Shown: positions 58,301-64,000 of the stretch, piece by piece
Layout: each line of letters opens with the position of its first letter
Numbering within the stretch: the stretch's first letter is position 1
NCBI GenBank assembly: GCA_964023205.1
Contig: OZ026836.1
Span: 131,501 to 195,500 of the forward strand
DNA: 64,000 nt
Source of the DNA: Lutraria lutraria
Lineage: Eukaryota > Mollusca > Bivalvia > Venerida > Mactridae
Reading direction: 5' to 3'
Program-made: the position numbers and the translations under genes
Notes under the pieces: generated by a model
What the model was told of the DNA's origin: nothing
Databases searched by the model: none
Seen by the model: only the letters and a program-made list of their open reading frames with translations

Positions 58301-61168
58301 CAACCATGATTCTAACACAAGCTAAAACAGCAAACAACATGCATGCAGTCAATGTTACAGTTGACAATATTCATTGATCAATCAGGTAGTACTAGGAGTA
58401 TTTCTCATTAGTCATTCACTATTACAAACTGTTCACCAAATGGGATTTTACAATAGACATGTACTCTCAACAACCACTAGGTGGATAGAATGTTTCTGTA
58501 ATACATTGTTGAGTGAAGAATGGAAGCAAGCACACATTTCGTGCATAAGGAGAAACATGCAATATCTAAATCTACTTGGTCCAATCAAGTGCGTGTGCAA
58601 TTCTTGAAAAACTTGGGCCCGTGCACGAGCTAATCTCAACTGTTGTGTATATAACCTCACAATGTTTATACCACTTGTCCTCATATACAGTAAAATATAA
58701 TTTATAATTAATTCTAAGCTTCAATAGATCACAATGGTCCCAAACTTTAAGGCTAACTTGATTTTTACATGATTTATCTAAACATTATATCCTATAGATC
58801 AGTTCCAAACATTTACATAAAACTAGGTAATAAAATAAGCAATACTTTAACTAGTATTACAAGCAAAAAGCATCACACAGTATTAAGTTAACAAATAATA
58901 AATATGTACAACATACACAGTACAAGTCTGTGGTATTTTACATTTGCTACAATGAACTTAATTCAATGCAACCTAAATGTCCTTAAAATTTGATGAACTT
59001 CAAGTATAAAACTGTTCCTGATTATTACTACAATATTGTCAACACATGGACAGATTTTTACTTATGTTTATGTCACTAGTTATATTATCACATATTATAA
59101 TATCTCAAGAAAAGTATGAACATGTATTATCCTCATCAGAAATGTACCAAATATATCATAGAATGTTCTTTATGTTCCATCATATCCAAACAAGTAGGAT
59201 ATTAAGCAGATATAAAATGATCGAGCTGTTAGGAGGTCATATATTCAAGCAATGATTGACAAACTATATGGAGCAAAATGCACAATATGAACAATACTTA
59301 CAATATTATCAATGTCCATTTAATACATCACACAATTTGTAACACAAAAACATCTTAAAACTATAATTTCAAATATTGGAAGCTATCATACAGCATATTA
59401 TTATGGGTAAGCAGGGAAAAATTATTCTTATAATAAGGAGTTTTCCTTTTTCTTAACTTTTAGAACACAAACATCTAACTACATATTTCATCACCACTGT
59501 ATTTTACAATAACCATAATATTCTTGTTTTTAAATCCAACCATAATTGTTTATTATTTATAAACATAAATTTACATTCAATTTTTCATTACTTAATTTAG
59601 AGTCATTCTTTCACAGTGATTCATTTTCAAGTACAAATTTCAATATAAATGATAAGATGAAAAATTCTAGTACCAGAATACTTTCACTTTGTCAAATTAA
59701 ACTACAAATGTTATGTAAACATGAACTGAACAAATGAAATAAAGATTTATAATAATGTTCAATGAAGATATTCTATCATGGTACAATCTTAACCTGTTCT
59801 AAAATTAACAATGTAGATAAATATATGAATATTGATATATCAATATGGATGAGTCTAATTCTTCATGATATTCTAATAATGTAATGGAATGCTCACTCAA
59901 AGCTTTAACTATGAGGAAATAATAAACAAACATTAATGTCATGAGGAGAAAAATTAACAGCTTGGTCAAAACACAGCAAGAACATTATACCATTCTACTT
60001 GTGACTATTTTTACAAGACTTCACAATATTTTAAATGGCACAAGTGTTATGGTGTACATTCTAGTCAAGTTCAGTTTTATACAACTCCAGTCTTGTAAAT
60101 ACACACAAAAACAGAGTGCACAAGTCACAAGTAAACTGATATAATGTCTGAGACACTGAAGGCAAATTATAGAAGTATACTTCATGAAACACAGAAACTG
60201 CTCAATAATAAAAAAGTAACAACATTCCGTGAAAACTGGACCCTTATATAAATAACAAATATACAATTAATAAACACATCATAGTTTATGTACAAGTCAT
60301 AACTCCACAACTAGACTATAAATAGATATGTGAGTAGATGTTTAAAAAACAACAACTAAAAAAAATCCAAAATCAATCAGTTAATATAATACAAAGGTAA
60401 CATGAAGTTTTCCACACAGCTTAAACTACACTTCTGACTACTTGGTGCTATCTGATGCAGCTATTTTTATCTATATATATTATAGATGGCCACTTCAGTT
60501 AAAACACACCAAACATTGTACAATATATTCTCTCTACTGTGAAGAGTGTTTACAAAAGAGATAACATTAGTACCATAAAGTTTTTCTTGGAGTACATACA
60601 GTATCTAAAGATGTTATTTTTTCTTAAAAAGATCCAGCAAATAAACACTTCTAAGGAATTCTACTGTTACTGCTGTTAAAATAACTAGCTGACATTAGCA
60701 AAAAGCTGACACGTACATGGAGAACACAAGAATAATCCAACAATTAGTTCTTTCACATATATACATGTACATGATTAACTGCACTTACATAAAATGTTAG
60801 AGAACAGTATTTTTTTTAAAAAACCAAAACAACATCAATAAGGTGATGTTAATAGAATATAAAACAATCCCTTGAAAAAAGAACAGCTAAAAAACTAGAA
60901 CATTTCTCATGTACAATAATCTCTCTTCTTGAATAACTCAAAATACCATATTTCATTCTAAAACTATACATATTGTTAAAACCCAAAATTTTCTAAGCAA
61001 GAAACTGTGTATGTCTATGTTTTGAGCCCTTCCTTGATTTGGTCCAAGTCTGAAATACTTATCAGGTACTGCATTAAGACAGTCCTTTGGATTTTCATTG
61101 TTATATTTGTTCCCGTAGCAATAAAACATCACACATAATTCTCCATGCTTTTTTCTCCTTAAAACATT
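55300..61168 (-). other. MRTF 3'UTR and downstream sequence, no coding signal
   Basis: This stretch is A+T-rich and nearly free of the repeat families that crowd the rest of the window; the one clear element is the D copy at 56101-56446. No exon with conserved coding could be found on either strand. Part of it is likely a long MRTF 3'UTR. Several minus-strand AATAAA motifs exist, but I cannot say which is used. Confidence 0.4.
56101..56446 (+). repeat. family D short element, copy near MRTF
   Basis: AACAAGAGGTGTTTGTCAAA...AAGGATGGCCCC at the start, ATTATGGACGGAAGGACTGA and AACAATATACCCCC at the end. It matches 5238-5450, with additional internal sequence. Confidence 0.65.
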
Positions 61169-61986
61169 TCAATTGGTTGTTGTTTCAGTTAATTTTTCCC
61201 AAGCAGATGAACAATTCAAATCTGATGGAGTATTTAAGTCTGACTCATCAAAATTGAATAAGTCTAATACTTCTTTCTGTGTTTGTGGCGTCAGAATAGG
61301 ATCTGCTGGAAAACTAACTGGTGCATTAGCACTTAAAGGAGTTAAACCAGTATTTGGCATGATCACATCTAGCCAATCCGGTACATCAATTTGCATACTA
61401 CTGTTAGTATCCATATCAACAAGTCCCAAATTAGCCAAGTCAGGTTCTGAACCATGGATAGATCTTTGAGGAGATTTAATATTTGGTATAGATAGATAAC
61501 CTTGTTCATTTGGCATCAAATCCATGGCTGAAGAAGTGTTTGTCATATCTGTTAAATCCAAGTCACCAAATGTTGGATCTGGTGTCCAGTCCATCACATT
61601 TAAATCACTATTTATCACATCATTCAAATCAAAGAAATCGCTAGAACCTTCTGATACACATTGCACATTTAGCGTTCCTGAATTCTGCATTTCACAAGGT
61701 TCTGATTTGATTTCAGTTTTAATTCCACTTACAGAAGCACTAGCACTAATCAATCCTTCCATTGGCACATACACACTGTCAATATTTCCCTTCATATCAA
61801 TTAATTCATTATTAACTGGTTGAAGCACTGTTGTCATATCATGTGTTGGTTTAGAGAATGTTGGAGACTGGTTCTGGTATTTGGAGCTAGTTGTAGTCAC
61901 TGTAGCTTGTGACGCAGTAACTGTAGTCAAAGACTGGTTTATATTTGAACTTGTTGGTGGTTCTTGGGCTGCACTAGCTGGTAGTT
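61169..61986 (-). CDS. MRTF: MRTF terminal coding exon (transactivation domain)
   Basis: 818 nt after the acceptor TTTTTAG, ending TGA at 61169. The open frame continues upstream into the intron to an ATG at 62005, but the acceptor and the family match put the exon start at 61986. Ser/Thr/Asp-rich, few basic residues. Confidence 0.88.
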
Positions 61987-63901
61987 CTAAAAATATAGAT
62001 TTCATAAAGCTGCAGATTATGTTATTCAGTTTGCCTGTGGCTTTAATGTGGTTTGAGTGTGGTTTAAAGGGATTTCATTTTCAAAATCACTACAAGTATG
62101 TACACTTATTATGTGATCTCAATCAAAAAGGTGCATGTCTATTTTCAGACACTGAATAGAAAACTTCGAAAATCACCATGTAACTGTGGAAAAATCATCT
62201 GATAACGTTTATATAAAACCTGGTCTCACTACAGGTTTAAGCAAGGACTTATAATTATACATACATGGATTCGCAACTGCTAATAATAGCTCAAACAATA
62301 TCGAGAGACGATCCCACAATGCATTGCTATATACTCGGCAATGTCCGACAGCTGTAATCGGGTGTTTACGAACTTGATTATACTAAAAAAACTCCAGCAA
62401 TTGGGCACAGGAAATTGGTTAAGGATGCAACAAATTCCTTAAAGATATTGAGATGCATTTATAATCCATAATGTCTAAGTATAAGCATTGAAAAAGGCAT
62501 CAGTCAAACATTTTAAATTCCAAGATGGTGGACATCTATTATAATCCTCGCGTCTCTGAGGTTAAACATTCGGAATACCATGGATATTTTCGCTGCAGTT
62601 AAAATTCGGATCATCACGGATATTTTCGTATTTTCACTATTGTAAACAAGAGCATGAAATCCCGTTGATTCACGTGTCATTACTGCGGGATTTGATTACT
62701 TTTAACTGTTAATACAGAAGTTGCGAATCCATGTATGTATACAAGTCCTTGGTTTAAGTAAAAGACTTTTATTAATTAATACTGACACTAGAAAACAAGA
62801 GGGCCATGATGGCCCTATATCGCTCACCAGATAAAAAGACTCTTAGAGAAAATTATCATGAGCCTATGTAAAATTAAGTGACCCAGTGGCTGCGCCAATT
62901 TTGCCCCTAAAGCAATAATTTGAACAAACTTGGTAAATGTCCACCAGACAATGCTACATACAAAATATGTAAGCTCTAGGCCTTGAGGTTTTGGACAAGA
63001 AGATTTTTTTGTTTTCCTATATAAGCCTATATACATCATGTGACACCGGGGCGGGGCTAATTTTCACCCTGGGGCCATACTTTTAACAGACTTGGTAGGG
63101 GTCCGCTAGACAATGCTACATACCAAATATCTTAGCTCTAGGTCTTTTTGTTTCGGACAAGAAGATTTTTAAAATTTTCCTAAATAGATAAGAGTAAACC
63201 CCAGAGCAGGGCCAATTTTGAACCCAGGGCAATAATTTGAACAAACTTGTTAGAGGTCCACTAGATAATGCTACATACACATAGGCATTGTAGTTTCTGA
63301 CAAGAAGACTTTTAAAATTTCCCTATATAAGTCTATATAAAATCAAGTGACCCCTGGGGCAGGGCCAATTTTGACCCTAGAACAATAATTTGAACAAACT
63401 TGGTAGAGGTCTACTAGACAATGCTACACATTAAATATCTAAGCTCTAGGCCCTGTGGTTTTGGACAAGAAGATTTTTAAAGTTTTTCAGTTTTTAATGA
63501 AATTTAAAAATTTTAACAACTTTGGTAGAGCTTCATGCAAGGAATATCCATGTAAAGTTTCGTTGAAATTGGCGAACTGGTTAAGAAGGAGATGTCGTTT
63601 AAAGCAATTGTTGACGCACACATGCACGCGATCACAATAGCTCACCATGAGCTCTGGTGAGCTAAAAATAAGAACTGATATCTGTTTCCAAATATGAGAA
63701 GAAGGTATCAGCATGATGAATGATATAAAATATTTCAATAACCATAAATATTGATACAAGTCATGTACACCACGATTATGGGTAGAGTTATAAACTAACT
63801 TGTAAAACAAACTTACCACCAGTCCGTATTAATATTTCTAAAACATCATCCATAGTCTGACTCTTCTCCACATTTTCACCACAACCTGTATTATCAGTGC
63901 T
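61169..63901 (-). CDS. MRTF: MRTF / myocardin-family SRF coactivator, C-terminal 300 residues (partial, runs off right edge)
   Basis: Two minus-strand exons, 63901-63817 and 61986-61169, join in phase and end in TGA. The first reads STDNTGCGENVEKSQTMDDV then LEILIRTG; with the next exon start (ELP) it matches MDELLDVLIQSGEIP of human MRTF-A. The rest is an acidic transactivation domain with two Trp-containing motifs (LNVMDWTPDP and VPDWLDVIMP, like MDWLEL in MRTF-A) and a third acidic motif, EVLDLFNFDESDL. Two overlapping sumoylation consensus sites occur in IKTEIKSEP. MRTFs bind G-actin through RPEL motifs and activate SRF target genes; the RPEL, basic, SAP and leucine-zipper regions lie right of the window. 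Vertebrates have three paralogues (MYOCD, MRTFA, MRTFB); invertebrates usually have one, so the symbol is generic. Confidence 0.88.
62242..62751. mobile_element. 510-bp TIR element CAAGGACTT with 7-bp TSD
   Basis: The left end CAAGGACTTATAATTATACA and the right end (reverse complement) CAAGGACTTGTATACATACA match; both continue to ATGGATTCGCAACT. GTTTAAG flanks it at 62235-62241 and 62752-62758. It lies in the last MRTF intron. Confidence 0.8.
62794..63668 (+). repeat. family B element, copy 5
   Basis: It starts AACAAGAGGGCCATGATGGC and ends ATGAGCTCTGGTGAGCTAAA. Five units of about 160 bp. It lies 36 bp from the CAAGGACTT element, in the last MRTF intron. Confidence 0.82.
63817..63901 (-). 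CDS. MRTF: MRTF penultimate exon
   Basis: 85 nt: KSQTMDDVLEILIRTG at its end. It has a TTTACAG acceptor and a GTAAGT donor. It begins in phase 0 as judged by the join to the last exon. Confidence 0.87.
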
Positions 63902-64000
63902 CTGTAAAATATGAATGTATAATATAAACTGACCCATCTGTGGACTCATTATCAAATATTGACTGACTCATCAGTCTGTGGACTCATCACACTAGTCAAC

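Noticed and set aside
1..64000. Viral genes or integrated viral remnants
   Set aside because: I found no reverse transcriptase, capsid, polymerase or helicase motif on either strand.

Overview
This is a nuclear DNA window from an animal, most likely a heterodont (clam-like) bivalve mollusc. It is A+T-rich. The genes are cut into short exons with GT...AG introns, and the introns are full of short non-autonomous repeats. Several repeat families start AACAAGAGGGCC and end GTGAGCTAAAAA, a pattern I associate with bivalve genomes. The phylum is an inference; no barcode gene is present.

Three protein-coding genes can be rebuilt by joining exons in phase. (1) CEP112, a centrosomal coiled-coil protein, is on the minus strand from 30957 to 3059. 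Fifteen coding exons give the first 470 residues, and the 3' half lies beyond the left edge. (2) TEPSIN, the ENTH/VHS-like accessory protein of the AP-4 coat, is on the plus strand from 34181 to 50733. Ten coding exons give 409 residues and a stop; a short first exon may be missing. (3) The C-terminal part of an MRTF/myocardin-family SRF coactivator is on the minus strand. It has two exons (63901-63817 and 61986-61169) and continues beyond the right edge. CEP112 and TEPSIN are head to head; TEPSIN and MRTF are tail to tail. The three do not act in one pathway.

Most of the rest is mobile DNA, sorted here by terminal inverted repeats (TIRs), target-site duplications (TSDs) and internal tandem structure. 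Families A, B, C and E (and D with short or no arrays) are pearl/Helentron-like elements: hairpins at the ends, subterminal inverted repeats and, in most, cores of about 145-170 bp tandem units. There are also TIR elements with readable 5-, 7-, 8-bp or TA duplications, one pogo-like MITE, tRNA-derived SINEs, foldback elements and two minisatellites. Several are nested, most clearly at 41156-44049, where three elements sit one inside another in a TEPSIN intron.

Layout: 1-31 kb CEP112 with introns packed with A, C, D, E and B copies; 31-34 kb divergent intergenic or 5' region with four TIR elements or hairpins; 34-51 kb TEPSIN, including a 3.4-kb transposon with a decayed zinc-finger sequence and two large B copies; 51-61 kb convergent intergenic/3'UTR interval; 61-64 kb MRTF 3' end. 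The most striking global pattern is that every scorable A/B/C/E copy lies antisense to the gene it sits in or beside.
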